From NCBI GenBank assembly GCA_000965745.1, contig CP009479.1:1374457-1438456 (forward strand): DNA of 64,000 nucleotides, given 5' to 3'. The position numbers and the translations under genes are program-made. Numbering within the stretch: position 1 is the stretch's first letter; every line of letters begins with the position of its first letter. The notes below the pieces were generated by a model. The model saw only the letters and a program-made list of their open reading frames with translations, searched no databases and was not told the origin of the DNA. Shown here piece after piece: positions 1 through 8,866 of this stretch. This DNA is from an uncultured archaeon. Lineage in GTDB: Archaea; Thermoplasmatota; Thermoplasmata; Thermoplasmatales; Thermoplasmataceae.

Positions 1-2
1 AG

Positions 3-776
3 ATCGAGGGAACTCCAATCGAAGTTGATTACACAAAATCAGCCGGTGAAAACGGGAATAGGCTTTTCTCCACCTCCAAAGACTTCAGGAACAAGATCTC
101 GGGGGCCCTGACCGCGATCGAAGACACAAAGAAGAACATCATCCTTGAGCAAGAGAAGCCAAAGAAGAAGAAGAGGATCAAGCAATGGTTCGAGATATAC
201 CACTGGTTCTACTCCTCAGAGGGTTTCCTGGTTATTAGCGGCAGGGATGCCAGGACGAACGAGAAAATTGTGAAGAAGCATCTCAAGGACCACGATCTTT
301 ACATGCATGCAGACTTCTACGGCGCGCCAAGTACTATAATAAAGGTGGAAGGAGAAAGCAAGCCAACTGAAAAAACCCTGCGGGAAGCCGCCTCATTCGC
401 AGTGTCATTCTCCAGGGGCTGGGCTGCAGGAATTGCAAACGGTTCGGCTTACTGGGTGTATCCCTCTCAAGTCAGCAAGACCCCTGAATCCGGAGAATTC
501 ATCGCAACCGGATCATGGGTGATCAGAGGGAAGAGAAACTACGTTCTGGATGTGCCGCTCTCACTTGAAATAGGGCTCATAGAACTCAAGAATGAAAAAG
601 TTCCGATGATCTGCCCGACTGGAGTTTTTGAAGAGGATAGCACAAAAATTGTGCGCATACTGCCAGGAGGGGAGAAAAGGCCAGTCGCAGCCAAGCGGAT
701 ATCAGAAATGCTCGGTGTTCTCCGGGAAGAGATCGAATCCATTCTGCCTCCAGGGAGTACGCGCATTCTGGAGTAA
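3..776 (+). CDS. NFACT-family protein (Rqc2/NEMF-like), C-terminal part
   Basis: The gene is cut by the window start; 257 residues are visible, read in the frame beginning at base 3. They contain the hallmark of the NFACT-R (DUF814) domain: a WF-x-WF-x-SS-x-GFLVISGRDA stretch, then NEKIVKKHL and HAD-x-x-GAPSTIIK. A lysine-rich segment precedes the domain, as expected for the end of the coiled-coil region. Members of this family (Rqc2/NEMF, bacterial RqcH) bind ribosomal large subunits carrying stalled nascent chains and add C-terminal tails. The archaeal role is inferred from the family. The next gene is convergent and begins 5 bases after the stop. Confidence 0.9.
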   Translation: MEGTPIEVDYTKSAGENGNRLFSTSKDFRNKISGALTAIEDTKKNIILEQEKPKKKKRIKQWFEIYHWFYSSEGFLVISGRDARTNEKIVKKHLKDHDLYMHADFYGAPSTIIKVEGESKPTEKTLREAASFAVSFSRGWAAGIANGSAYWVYPSQVSKTPESGEFIATGSWVIRGKRNYVLDVPLSLEIGLIELKNEKVPMICPTGVFEEDSTKIVRILPGGEKRPVAAKRISEMLGVLREEIESILPPGSTRILE

Positions 777-781
777 AGCCT

Positions 782-1705
782 CTATCCTTTCAGAATTTTC
801 TTGAGGTCCTCTATTGCAGACACGTCCATGGGGTCTATCTTTCTGAGATTGGCTAGATGGTAAGTGAGATAGTCCCCATAATGTATGAGGTAGAACATCT
901 TTTCAACAAGGGATTCCCCAGGTGTTTCCACGTGCTCAAGCTCAATACCTGAAACACGGCCTGTTGCATGGATTCTCTTTGTTATCCTGTTGTCGGTTGA
1001 GCAGCCAAAGGTGTAGAACCTGAATTGATCCTTCCTGTAAGTCTGTTTCAACGGGATTATTTCATTATGATCGAGCTCCGGGAAGTAGTTTGAAAAAGCC
1101 ATCACCTTTGCATTCTCGTTGAACTGGGTTTTCCAGCGGTATGCAATTGATCGGTATGGTGAAAATCCATATACGACTGGAATCAGCTCCCGCTCAAAGA
1201 TCTTTTCAGCTTCCTCCTTTATCCATTCATTTCTGCTGTCAAGGTCATCCAGGAGATCTCCAGCCTTCCGAATTGCTTCTGAACTAACCTTCAAGAAGCT
1301 GTTAATCAGCGGCATGAGCATGTATCCCAGCGAAGATCTTGGCTGGAGGCCTGAGGGGACTTTGATTACGTTCTCAACAATACTTTCCAGCTCCCCCCCG
1401 GAAGTCAAGGCGCTGACGCTACAGCCTCTCTGTATGGCCTCTCTGGTCGCCGCAATCACCTCTTCCGTATTCCCGGAGTAACTCATTGCCACAAACATGG
1501 TCTTCTCATCCGCAAACTCAGGAATGTGGTAATCATCAAGTGCGAAAACGGGCTTGTCTGTGTACATCTCCTGAAATATCTTGCCGGCGATGCCGGACCC
1601 TCCCATGCCGGCTATAACGATTTTATCATAATTTCTTGGGATTTCTAGCTTCTCTTCAAAAAAAACCTGTTTTTTCAGATTTTTCAGTTCATTGAGAAAA
1701 TCCAT
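782..1705 (-). CDS. bifunctional phosphoglucose/phosphomannose isomerase
   Basis: The 307-residue protein belongs to the archaeal PGI/PMI family, which interconverts glucose-6-P or mannose-6-P with fructose-6-P. It carries a SIS-type fold with GMGGSGIAGK near the N-terminus, MSYSGNTEE (phosphate-binding serines), SGLQPRSSLGYML and a late ELEHVETPGES segment. I prefer the ATG at 1705 to an upstream TTG at 1714, because a TATA-like AATAAATAATTAAA is centred about 28 nt before it, giving a leaderless transcript. The gene is transcribed alone. Identity is firm; the balance of glucose and mannose activity cannot be read from sequence. Confidence 0.9.
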   Translation of the reverse strand: MDFLNELKNLKKQVFFEEKLEIPRNYDKIVIAGMGGSGIAGKIFQEMYTDKPVFALDDYHIPEFADEKTMFVAMSYSGNTEEVIAATREAIQRGCSVSALTSGGELESIVENVIKVPSGLQPRSSLGYMLMPLINSFLKVSSEAIRKAGDLLDDLDSRNEWIKEEAEKIFERELIPVVYGFSPYRSIAYRWKTQFNENAKVMAFSNYFPELDHNEIIPLKQTYRKDQFRFYTFGCSTDNRITKRIHATGRVSGIELEHVETPGESLVEKMFYLIHYGDYLTYHLANLRKIDPMDVSAIEDLKKILKG

Positions 1706-1814
1706 GGACGACAATATGCATTGCTGTTTAATTATTTATTTCAATATTGCTGCTACTCGCTAAATGACATTACAATGCGGTCTTTCAGCAGTTTCCAAGG
1801 GCTATGAGCGAGAA

Positions 1815-1916
1815 CTACATGAAGAACGTGAATATTACGTAAACAAGGAATGCTGCAACGGGTGTTACAATAGCGGCAATTATGAGTAACAACTTGATCT
1901 TTGTAGAGCGATCCAT
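1815..1916 (-). CDS. small single-span membrane protein, unknown function
   Basis: A 33-residue ORF: MDRSTKIK, then about 22 hydrophobic residues (LLLIIAAIVTPVAAFLVYVIFTFF) and a stop. This is a positively charged N-terminus followed by one membrane helix. An ATG two codons upstream (1922) exists, but the TATA box TTATATATAATAA lies about 27 nt before the ATG at 1916, so a leaderless mRNA starting there is more consistent. The gene lies 46 nt downstream of the MEMO/LigB-like gene on the same strand but has its own promoter. It resembles nothing I can name; it could be a small accessory subunit of a membrane complex. Confidence 0.5.
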   Translation of the reverse strand: MDRSTKIKLLLIIAAIVTPVAAFLVYVIFTFFM

Positions 1917-1925
1917 GGTCATTAT

Positions 1926-1948
1926 TATCTGAGTTTATTATATATAAC
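1926..1948 (-). promoter_or_regulatory. TATA box of the small membrane protein gene
   Basis: On the minus strand GTTATATATAATAAAC is centred near 1943, about 27 nt upstream of the ATG at 1916. This is the usual archaeal TATA-to-start distance for leaderless genes in this window, and it is the main reason for calling the 33-residue ORF a gene. Confidence 0.55.
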
Positions 1949-1962
1949 TATTGTCCGGACTT

Positions 1963-2739
1963 TCAACGATAGCTGTGGGCACAAAGCATCCCAAAGTACT
2001 CTTCTATGTAGCTGTAATCTAATTCCAGCCTCCTTTCACTTTTCTCCAGAAATGACGTGAGCACTAGTAAATTCCAATAGCTATCCGGTTTGGCATTTGA
2101 AATTAATTTATCATCCATCTCGACAAGTGGTGTGAAATCATTGGAAACAATCGCCTCTTTTACTATGTCCTCGTATGTTGAACTTTCTTCCGAATAACCA
2201 TAGGGGCCATTCGGTGAATGCGTATGCGATTGATCTGCACTTATTATCAGTGAAACGGATTTTTCGTACTGATCTATTGAATCGAAGAGTTTCCTGCCAA
2301 ATCTCCGAAGCTTTTTGCGATCGCTTATTCTAGACTGACCTATGTAAACTATCGGCCTGTCCCGAAAGAACTCAAGCGGTATAAGAGTCCCAAAATCCAG
2401 TGGAAATACTGATTTATCGCCCTGAACTGTTACATAGCCGACCTCTTCACAGTCCCCTCTGGAATTTTCAATGATCAGTTCAGTCAATGGCCTTTCGTTG
2501 GGTAAGGCCCTGTGAAGGTTCTTGGTCTTGAGCCCAAACCAGCCTTCGAACCTCTCTGTGTTAACAACAGGGATGCTATTGGAAAGTCTCACGCCGTGTG
2601 GACTTGCAATAACAAGAACATCTGAACCGTCGTTTCCCGTGACTTTTCCGATAGTTTCATTCATTCTTTCAGACCCGGTGCCCGGCCTGTCTAAGATCTC
2701 GTCTCCATGTGGCAGCAAGTATATGTTTTTAAGAGGCAT
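1963..2739 (-). CDS. MEMO/LigB-like (class III extradiol dioxygenase fold) protein
   Basis: The 258-residue protein matches the class III extradiol dioxygenase (LigB) fold: N-terminal LLPHGDE, SPHGVRLS, DFGTLIPLEFF, and SADQSHTHSPNGPYGYSEES near residues 165-185. The histidines and acidic residues are in the positions used for metal binding in LigB-type enzymes. Its substrate is not known, and MEMO-type relatives have lost dioxygenase activity, so no reaction is assigned. The ATG at 2739 is preceded by GAGGTGG and by a weak TATA-like AAATATT about 28 nt upstream. It is followed on the same strand by a small membrane-protein gene. Confidence 0.75.
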   Translation of the reverse strand: MPLKNIYLLPHGDEILDRPGTGSERMNETIGKVTGNDGSDVLVIASPHGVRLSNSIPVVNTERFEGWFGLKTKNLHRALPNERPLTELIIENSRGDCEEVGYVTVQGDKSVFPLDFGTLIPLEFFRDRPIVYIGQSRISDRKKLRRFGRKLFDSIDQYEKSVSLIISADQSHTHSPNGPYGYSEESSTYEDIVKEAIVSNDFTPLVEMDDKLISNAKPDSYWNLLVLTSFLEKSERRLELDYSYIEEYFGMLCAHSYR

Positions 2740-2948
2740 ACCACCTCATCGGGCTTTTCAATATTTCTTTTTCCACATGCTCCCTGCAAGCAATGGGAAA
2801 TAACCCGGGTAGGGGCGCACCTATGGTAATCGCTGAATATTGCTTCAACCTCTCCGTAACGCTGGAAAGGCAGTTCCTACTGATCAAAGTGTTTATATTC
2901 TTTCTTTAATTTACGGGACATCCAAAATAGGATATGGTTAAATAAGTC

Positions 2949-2958
2949 CTTATATTTT
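2949..2958 (+). promoter_or_regulatory. promoter of the EF-1alpha/S10 operon
   Basis: CTTATATTTT forms a TATA box with predicted transcription start near 2976-2980. The short leader carries TTAGGTGA about 7 nt before the ATG at 2998, so this highly expressed operon uses a leadered mRNA with a ribosome-binding site. The preceding gap (2740-2948) shows no gene that I can support. Confidence 0.6.
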
Positions 2959-2997
2959 GGTCTTATCTAGCGATAGCAAACAGTTAGGTGAAACTAA

Positions 2998-4272
2998 ATG
3001 GCAACACAAAAACCACACATAAATCTGGTTACGATCGGTCACGTAGATCACGGAAAGTCTACTCTTGTAGGTAGGTTGCTCTTCGAGCATGGGGAAATTC
3101 CTCAGCACATAATTGATGAGTACCGAAAGCAGGCCGAAGAGAAGGGAAAGGCAACTTTCGAGTTCGCCTGGGTTATGGATAAGTACAAGGAAGAAAGAGA
3201 GAGGGGAGTTACAATAGACCTCGCTCACAGAAAGTTTGAAACTGACAAATACTACTTCACACTTATTGACGCACCTGGCCACAGAGACTTTGTCAAGAAC
3301 ATGATCACTGGAACGAGCCAGGCAGATGCAGCAATTCTTGTTGTTTCATGCAGAGACGGAGAGGGTGTAATGGCCCAGACAAGGGAACACGCCTTCCTTT
3401 CCAGAACCCTCGGTGTTCAGCAGCTTATAGTTGTACTGAACAAGATGGATGCAACTCAGCCGCCGTACAGCCAGGACAGGTACAACAAAGTTAAGGAAGA
3501 TGTAGAAAAGCTCCTGAAGAGTATTGGATACAAGGACGTTCCCATTATACCAATCAGCGGTTATAAGGGGGACAACATCCTGAAGAACACTGACAACCTG
3601 AAATGGTTTTCAGGACCGACACTTATGCAGTCTCTTGATACCCTAAAGGTTCCGGATAAACCCGTTGACAAGCCGCTCAGGCTTCCGATCCAGGATGTAT
3701 ATTCAATCACTGGAATTGGAACTGTTCCTGTAGGCAGAGTTGAGACAGGCATCCTCAAAGTGAATGACAAGGTCACATTCCTTCCTGCAAACAAGCAGGG
3801 AGAGGTAAAGTCTATTGAAATGCACCATGAGAACATTACAAAAGCAGAGCCTGGTGACAACGTTGGATTCAATGTGAGAGGAATAGGAAAGAACGACATC
3901 AGGAGAGGAGATGTTTGTGGGCCTCAGGCCAACCCGCCAACCGTGGCGAAAGAATTCACTGCCCAGATAGTTGTTCTCAACCACCCGAGCGTTATAGCTC
4001 CCGGGTACAAACCGGTATTCCATGTCCATACAACACAGATTGCATGCAGAATAGAACAGATCCTACGGACACTGAACCCCAAGGATGGAACAACTCTCAA
4101 GGAAAACCCCGACTTCATCAAGACGGGAGATATCGCAATCGTAAAGGTAATACCAGATCACCCATTTGTTATAGAGAAGGTCAAGGACATCCCACAGCTT
4201 GGTCGATTTGCCATTAGAGATATGGGCCAGACCGTTGCTGCGGGTCAGTGTGTTGACCTCGTTGCAAAGTAA
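2998..4272 (+). CDS. tuf: translation elongation factor EF-1alpha
   Basis: The 424-residue GTPase delivers aminoacyl-tRNA to the ribosome. G-motifs are intact: GHVDHGKS near residues 14-21, DAPGH, NKMD and the SGYKGDN region. These are followed by the two beta-barrel domains, including RRGDVCG and the conserved HTTQIACRI segment. Length is normal for archaeal EF-1alpha. The gene is followed after 5 nt by S10 on the same strand, the classical archaeal tuf-rpsJ pair. The start is supported by an AGGTGA ribosome site. Nothing unusual is seen. Confidence 0.98.
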   Translation: MATQKPHINLVTIGHVDHGKSTLVGRLLFEHGEIPQHIIDEYRKQAEEKGKATFEFAWVMDKYKEERERGVTIDLAHRKFETDKYYFTLIDAPGHRDFVKNMITGTSQADAAILVVSCRDGEGVMAQTREHAFLSRTLGVQQLIVVLNKMDATQPPYSQDRYNKVKEDVEKLLKSIGYKDVPIIPISGYKGDNILKNTDNLKWFSGPTLMQSLDTLKVPDKPVDKPLRLPIQDVYSITGIGTVPVGRVETGILKVNDKVTFLPANKQGEVKSIEMHHENITKAEPGDNVGFNVRGIGKNDIRRGDVCGPQANPPTVAKEFTAQIVVLNHPSVIAPGYKPVFHVHTTQIACRIEQILRTLNPKDGTTLKENPDFIKTGDIAIVKVIPDHPFVIEKVKDIPQLGRFAIRDMGQTVAAGQCVDLVAK

Positions 4273-4277
4273 GGTGA

Positions 4278-4598
4278 ATGGACTTGGCGTCATACAGAGC
4301 AAGAATATCACTGAGCGGCACTGAACACAAGATCGTTGATGTCGTATGCGATGAGATCAAAGGAATAGCTAAGAGAACCGGCGTCGAAGTTCATGGACCT
4401 GTTCCACTCCCTACAAAAAGATTGGTGGTTCCTGTCAGGAAAAGTCCTGACGGCGAAGGATCATCAACCTGGGACAGATGGGAATTGAGAATCCACAAGA
4501 GACTCATTGATGTGGACGCAGATGAAAGAACTCTAAGACAACTCATGAGGATTCCGATCCCTGATGGCGTTCAGATCGAAATCCAGATAAAGAGTTGA
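4278..4598 (+). CDS. rps10: 30S ribosomal protein S10
   Basis: The 106-residue protein aligns along its length with archaeal S10 ([14 protein letters not shown]..., [45 protein letters not shown]). It is a small-subunit head protein. It is cotranscribed with EF-1alpha; AAGGTGAATG places a GGTG site directly before the ATG. A T-rich tract follows the stop. Confidence 0.97.
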   Translation: MDLASYRARISLSGTEHKIVDVVCDEIKGIAKRTGVEVHGPVPLPTKRLVVPVRKSPDGEGSSTWDRWELRIHKRLIDVDADERTLRQLMRIPIPDGVQIEIQIKS

Positions 4599-4641
4599 GC
4601 CAGGCATTCCAGGATATAACCGATACCATATCCTATCATTA

Positions 4642-4669
4642 TTTTTTCAATATAACCGAATTTTTTTTT
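4642..4669 (+). terminator. T-rich terminator after S10
   Basis: Two T-runs (4642-4647 and nine T at 4661-4669) follow the S10 stop without a strong hairpin. This is the usual archaeal termination signal and ends the EF-1alpha operon ahead of a convergent gene. Confidence 0.6.
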
Positions 4670-4683
4670 GGGGCCTAATTGCA

Positions 4684-5649
4684 CTAACTTATTGCTGCAT
4701 ATTCATAATTCGTTTTCGAGGCTCTCAACGAAACAAGTTCAACACAGATCAAGGCAAAAATAGCGACGATACCCAGAGGGTTTCTGGTCAAATCGACAAC
4801 CAGCCCGAATAGCATCATAGGAGCGGTAAGGCCTATGGCCAGCACCGCACTGGCTCTTGGGGATTTTCCGCGAATCCTGGTGATAATGAACCAGTATGCC
4901 ACCACAGAACCCAGGATAAGTTCAACATTTAGTATTACTGGAGGCAGTGCGGTCTGCAGTCTCGGAAGAGCAACGATGAAAGGGAAGAACAGCAACCCCG
5001 CAATCAGGAGCTTGGCGTTGATTCCCCCGCGGTGCAACTTTCCCGGTGCGAACAAATTATTGGGGACCCTGCGGGAAAGATATGTGAGTATCCCTGCCGA
5101 TGCAAACAAGGCCACAGAATATATGAAAGGAGGCCGGTGTGGCAATATCGCGTCAAGGACCGTCAAGGTGAACAGGTACAGCGAGAGAATTGTTATTATC
5201 CCCTTCCTTCCCGTAATTCTGAAGTTGTTCATCCCGGGCCATATAAGCCTGCTGAAAAGAATAGGAAGCGCTATGCTGAAAGCAGCATGGAAGATGCTGA
5301 TCTCTATTGCCCACGTTGTATTGACGCCCAATACCCTCCCATACGATCCAAATACCCCAACAGTTGAATTCACAGGATCAAAGAACGTATGGGCGGCCAC
5401 GCCTTCCTCCAGAATTCCGTAAGCTATTCCAAGCATCAGTATGGTGGGCCACCCTTTTCCCCAAGCAACGGCCGCTTCTCTTATGAGTATTACTCCACAT
5501 CCGTAGATTCCAAAAAGGGTTGGAATACTGAAAAAGAAAAACGATCCCGGGTCCGTGACAATTTTCGTAAGTGGGGTCGCACCAGTCACGAATTCGGCAA
5601 TAGTGATAGAGGTCAGGGCAAGAAAGATCGCCAGTCTTCCCCTATTCAT
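4684..5649 (-). CDS. multi-pass membrane protein, unknown function
   Basis: A 321-residue protein with about nine hydrophobic segments. The most distinctive stretch is ILIREAAVAWGKGWPTILMLGIAYGILEEGVAAHTFFDP (about residues 55-95), with charged IREA and EEG motifs buried in helices. This loosely recalls the EE-motif helices of CPBP/Abi-type intramembrane proteases, but the family's second motif is not clear, so no function is assigned. The ATG at 5649 is preferred over an in-frame GTG at 5664, because a TATA box (TTATAAG, about 5675) is 26 nt upstream. The next same-strand gene upstream is also an unknown membrane protein. Confidence 0.7.
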   Translation of the reverse strand: MNRGRLAIFLALTSITIAEFVTGATPLTKIVTDPGSFFFFSIPTLFGIYGCGVILIREAAVAWGKGWPTILMLGIAYGILEEGVAAHTFFDPVNSTVGVFGSYGRVLGVNTTWAIEISIFHAAFSIALPILFSRLIWPGMNNFRITGRKGIITILSLYLFTLTVLDAILPHRPPFIYSVALFASAGILTYLSRRVPNNLFAPGKLHRGGINAKLLIAGLLFFPFIVALPRLQTALPPVILNVELILGSVVAYWFIITRIRGKSPRASAVLAIGLTAPMMLFGLVVDLTRNPLGIVAIFALICVELVSLRASKTNYEYAAIS

Positions 5650-5713
5650 GGCGGTAAATTCCACATCCTTCTTATAACTCTATGCCGGTTAATAAGGTGC
5701 GAAAATTGCCGCA

Positions 5714-6403
5714 TCATGGAAAGACCGCATAGAGCAGAAGGGCCACTGGAACGGTAAGCAAATACGGAAAAACAGTTGAAACCACATACTTAATCTTCCG
5801 GTCGTTCTCTCCAGTGAATCTGATGAGTTGCATAGGCAATACGAAAATTGCAGCATAGACGATTATGGTGACGGGTATTGAGACGATGAAACCTGGAATG
5901 TTGTGGAGAAACACTAAATTGCCACCGTATTCAAAAAGAAGCCCACCAATCCCTGCAGATACCAGGGCCTGCCCTTCAGTAAAATAAAACCTGCGGGAGA
6001 GAAAAAAGTACCACACAGTGAACCAGACTGCCCACTCGCAGGGAACTATGATTATGTCAAACATCAAGTCGGGAACAGCTATTTTGTTTCCAAGGCTGTA
6101 GACATAGATTTCCTCAAACACAGAAACCAGTAATGCCAAGGTAATGAATACGCCATACCTTCCGAATTTCAAGGGCTCAAAAAAACTCCTGATCTTATTC
6201 TTCTGCACGTAGACAAACCCGCCGTACCCGACCCCATAGGTCAGGGAAAAAACAACGTTACCCCAGTCCCCGGTAATAGATAGTACCAGTATGGAAATTG
6301 AAAACCAGACGAATAGGACTTTCCATCCCAAGCTCAACGTCAAACAAGCAGCACAGGGAATACAGGGATAAAATATAATTCCGGATGGCATGGGCCGAAC
6401 CAT
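5714..6403 (-). CDS. multi-pass membrane protein, unknown function
   Basis: About 229 residues with seven or so hydrophobic segments. Helices contain VSVFEEIYVY and IIVPCEWAVWF, so paired acidic residues again lie within the membrane, as in the neighbouring protein. I do not recognise a family. An in-frame ATG exists at 6436, but a TATA-like GTATAAGG near 6449 would place the transcript start around 6423, making the ATG at 6403 more likely; the start is uncertain. It is transcribed divergently from EF-2. Confidence 0.6.
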   Translation of the reverse strand: MVRPMPSGIIFYPCIPCAACLTLSLGWKVLFVWFSISILVLSITGDWGNVVFSLTYGVGYGGFVYVQKNKIRSFFEPLKFGRYGVFITLALLVSVFEEIYVYSLGNKIAVPDLMFDIIIVPCEWAVWFTVWYFFLSRRFYFTEGQALVSAGIGGLLFEYGGNLVFLHNIPGFIVSIPVTIIVYAAIFVLPMQLIRFTGENDRKIKYVVSTVFPYLLTVPVALLLYAVFP

Positions 6404-6482
6404 GTTTCTGTAAGATCGAGCGGAACACGATTGCATTATTTGTGCCTTATACTACAACCCGGTGCGAAAACTCTGTGGGTAC

Positions 6483-6530
6483 GGTTATATAAGTAATTCT
6501 TATATCCTCTTGTCAAAATCACTAAGGTGT
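6483..6530 (+). promoter_or_regulatory. promoter and ribosome site of EF-2
   Basis: GGTTATATAAG (6483-6493) is a strong TATA box predicting a start near 6514. The roughly 23-nt leader includes CTAAGGTGT (about 6522-6530), an AGGTG site 6 nt before the ATG at 6537. This fixes the EF-2 start and excludes a longer upstream frame. TTATATAA is nearly palindromic and could also serve the divergent membrane-protein gene. Confidence 0.55.
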
Positions 6531-6536
6531 CATACA

Positions 6537-8741
6537 ATGGGTAGAAAAGAAGACAATATCGCTAAGGCACAAAAATTGGTAGAAAGACCTGAACGAATCA
6601 GGAATATGGGTATTGCTGCTCATATAGATCACGGTAAAACGACTCTGAGTGACAACCTGATAGCAGGAGCAGGAATGATGAGCGAAGATCTTGCAGGAAA
6701 ACAGCTTCTGCTGGACTACGACGAGCAGGAACAGGCAAGGGGAATCACAATTAACGCTGCAACCGCATCGATGGTTCACGATTACGACGGAGATGAGTAT
6801 CTCATCAACCTTATAGATACTCCAGGTCACGTAGACTTTGGGGGAGATGTCACCAGGGCAATGAGGGCAGTTGATGGCTGCATTATTGTGGTAGATTCCG
6901 TGGAAGGTGTAATGCCCCAGACCGAGACCGTAATAAGGCAGGCCCTCAGGGAGAGGGTAAAGCCTGTGCTTTTCATTAACAAGGTTGACCGTCTCATAAA
7001 CGAGCTTAAGCTCAACGAAGAGGAAATGCAGAAAAGGTTTGTCAAACTGATCACTGATGTCAACAAACTTCTGGCAAAATACTCTCCGGACGAATTCAAG
7101 CAGTCCTGGCAGTTAAACGTTCAGGACGGAAAAGTCGCTTTTGGATCAGCATACAACAACTGGGCTATTTCGGTCCCTGCCATGAAAACATATGGCGTAA
7201 CGTTCAAGGACATATTCCAGCTTGTCAAGGACGGGAAGCAGAAGGAGCTTGCTAAGAAGGCCCAGCTCCACAGAATTGTCCTGAACATGGTTATCAAGCA
7301 CCTTCCTGACCCGAAGGAATCTCAGAAGTACAGGATACCCCAGATCTGGAGAGGAGATGAAGACACTCCTATTGGAAAATCCATGATGGGGTGCAGCAGG
7401 TCAGGCCCTGTTACTATGATGATAACCAAGATAATTATCGATCCGCATGCAGGGGAGATAGCAGTAGGGAGGATCTTCAGCGGAACCCTCAGAAAAGGTA
7501 GCGAAGTATACGTATCCAGAGGCGGGACGCAAAAATACAAGGTACAGCTCCTTTCCATGATGGTTGGGCCCGACAGGATACAGGTTGAAGAAATGCCGGC
7601 CGGAAATATAGCCGCAGTTGTTGGTATTAAGGCAGCCATTGCAGGATCAACTGTGTCACAGGAGCCAGAAATGGAGCCTTTTGAACCCATGACCCATTAC
7701 ACTGATCCCGTTGTCACACTCGCTATAGAAGCAAAACACACCGCAGATCTTCCGAAGCTCATTGATGTTCTGAGGAACGTTTCAAAAGCAGATCCATCCA
7801 TCCAGGTCGATATCAACCAGGAAACAGGGGAGCACCTTATATCAGGCATGGGAGAACTGCACCTTGAAATCACAATGTACAGGATACAGCACGATTACAA
7901 GGTCGAGGTTCAGACATCAGACCCGATCGTTGTTTACAGGGAAACAATAGAGGGCAGGGGCGGTCCATTCGAAGGAAAATCACCCAACAAGCATAACAGG
8001 TTCTACTTTGAAGTCGAGCCGCTTGATGAGACCCTGGTCCAACAGATAAAGGAAGGGAACGTACCACAGGGCTCCAAGTTCAAGGACAAGAAGGCACTGA
8101 TCGAGCTTCTCCAGGAAAACGGGCTTACCAGGGAAGAGGCGAGGGGTCTGGAGCTTGTAGAGGGCATGAACATCCTCACTGATGTCACGAAAGGTATCCA
8201 GTATCTTGATGAAACCATGGAACTTCTGCTTGAATCATTCAAGGAAGTCGTATCCAAGGGGCCATATGCGAATGAAAGGGTGTATGGAATCAAGGCGAGA
8301 CTTGTCGATGCCAAGCTCCATGAAGATAGCATCCACAGAGGGCCAGCACAGGTTATTCCCGCAGGCAGGAACTCCATATACGGGGCAATGTGCCAGGCAA
8401 GAAGGATTCTCATGGAGCCTGTCCAGAAAGTCTTCATCAACGTTCCACAGGAAATAATGGGCTCTGTGACCAACGAGATACAGCAGAGGCGTGGTGTTGT
8501 TGAGGAAATGAACCAGGATGGGGACGACATTGTCATAATAGCAAGGGTTCCCGTCTCCGGAATGTTTGGATTCGCTTCAGCAATAAGGAGCGCTACTGGA
8601 GGAAAGGTCCTCTGGAACTCTGAAAATGCAGGGTATCAGAAAGTCCCACCTGAACTTCAGAATGAAGTTGCATCAAAGATCAGGGAAAGAAAGGGACTTA
8701 AGCCTGAGCCATACGGTGTGGAATATTACGCCACACTCTAA
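6537..8741 (+). CDS. fusA: translation elongation factor aEF-2
   Basis: The 734-residue GTPase catalyses ribosomal translocation. It has the G-domain motifs AAHIDHGKTT, DTPGHVDFGG and NKVDRL, the archaeal EF-2 domain order, and a domain-IV loop DSIHRGPAQVIPAGR. The histidine of that loop is the one modified to diphthamide in archaea and eukaryotes. Length is standard. The ATG at 6537 is chosen because the AGGTG site and TATA box lie just upstream and the first residues MGRKEDNIAKAQKL match the family N-terminus. T-runs follow the stop. Confidence 0.98.
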   Translation: MGRKEDNIAKAQKLVERPERIRNMGIAAHIDHGKTTLSDNLIAGAGMMSEDLAGKQLLLDYDEQEQARGITINAATASMVHDYDGDEYLINLIDTPGHVDFGGDVTRAMRAVDGCIIVVDSVEGVMPQTETVIRQALRERVKPVLFINKVDRLINELKLNEEEMQKRFVKLITDVNKLLAKYSPDEFKQSWQLNVQDGKVAFGSAYNNWAISVPAMKTYGVTFKDIFQLVKDGKQKELAKKAQLHRIVLNMVIKHLPDPKESQKYRIPQIWRGDEDTPIGKSMMGCSRSGPVTMMITKIIIDPHAGEIAVGRIFSGTLRKGSEVYVSRGGTQKYKVQLLSMMVGPDRIQVEEMPAGNIAAVVGIKAAIAGSTVSQEPEMEPFEPMTHYTDPVVTLAIEAKHTADLPKLIDVLRNVSKADPSIQVDINQETGEHLISGMGELHLEITMYRIQHDYKVEVQTSDPIVVYRETIEGRGGPFEGKSPNKHNRFYFEVEPLDETLVQQIKEGNVPQGSKFKDKKALIELLQENGLTREEARGLELVEGMNILTDVTKGIQYLDETMELLLESFKEVVSKGPYANERVYGIKARLVDAKLHEDSIHRGPAQVIPAGRNSIYGAMCQARRILMEPVQKVFINVPQEIMGSVTNEIQQRRGVVEEMNQDGDDIVIIARVPVSGMFGFASAIRSATGGKVLWNSENAGYQKVPPELQNEVASKIRERKGLKPEPYGVEYYATL

Positions 8742-8756
8742 TTTTTCCCTCTTTTT
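8742..8756 (+). terminator. T-rich terminator after EF-2
   Basis: Two T5 runs separated by CCCTC directly follow the EF-2 stop; there is no stem. This fits the T-tract termination of archaeal RNA polymerase. Confidence 0.5.
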
Positions 8757-8866
8757 CACGATCCAAAACCCCCATTTTATTCCAGTCTTTCTAGCAATCT
8801 TATTTCCGCAGAAATGTTGTCAAGGACATAAAAAACATTAATTACTGGCAATAAGTTGCCAAAACT

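Noticed and set aside
8003-8536. Long minus-strand frame opposite EF-2
   Set aside because: It is a shadow of a highly conserved gene; codon composition is that of an antisense read.
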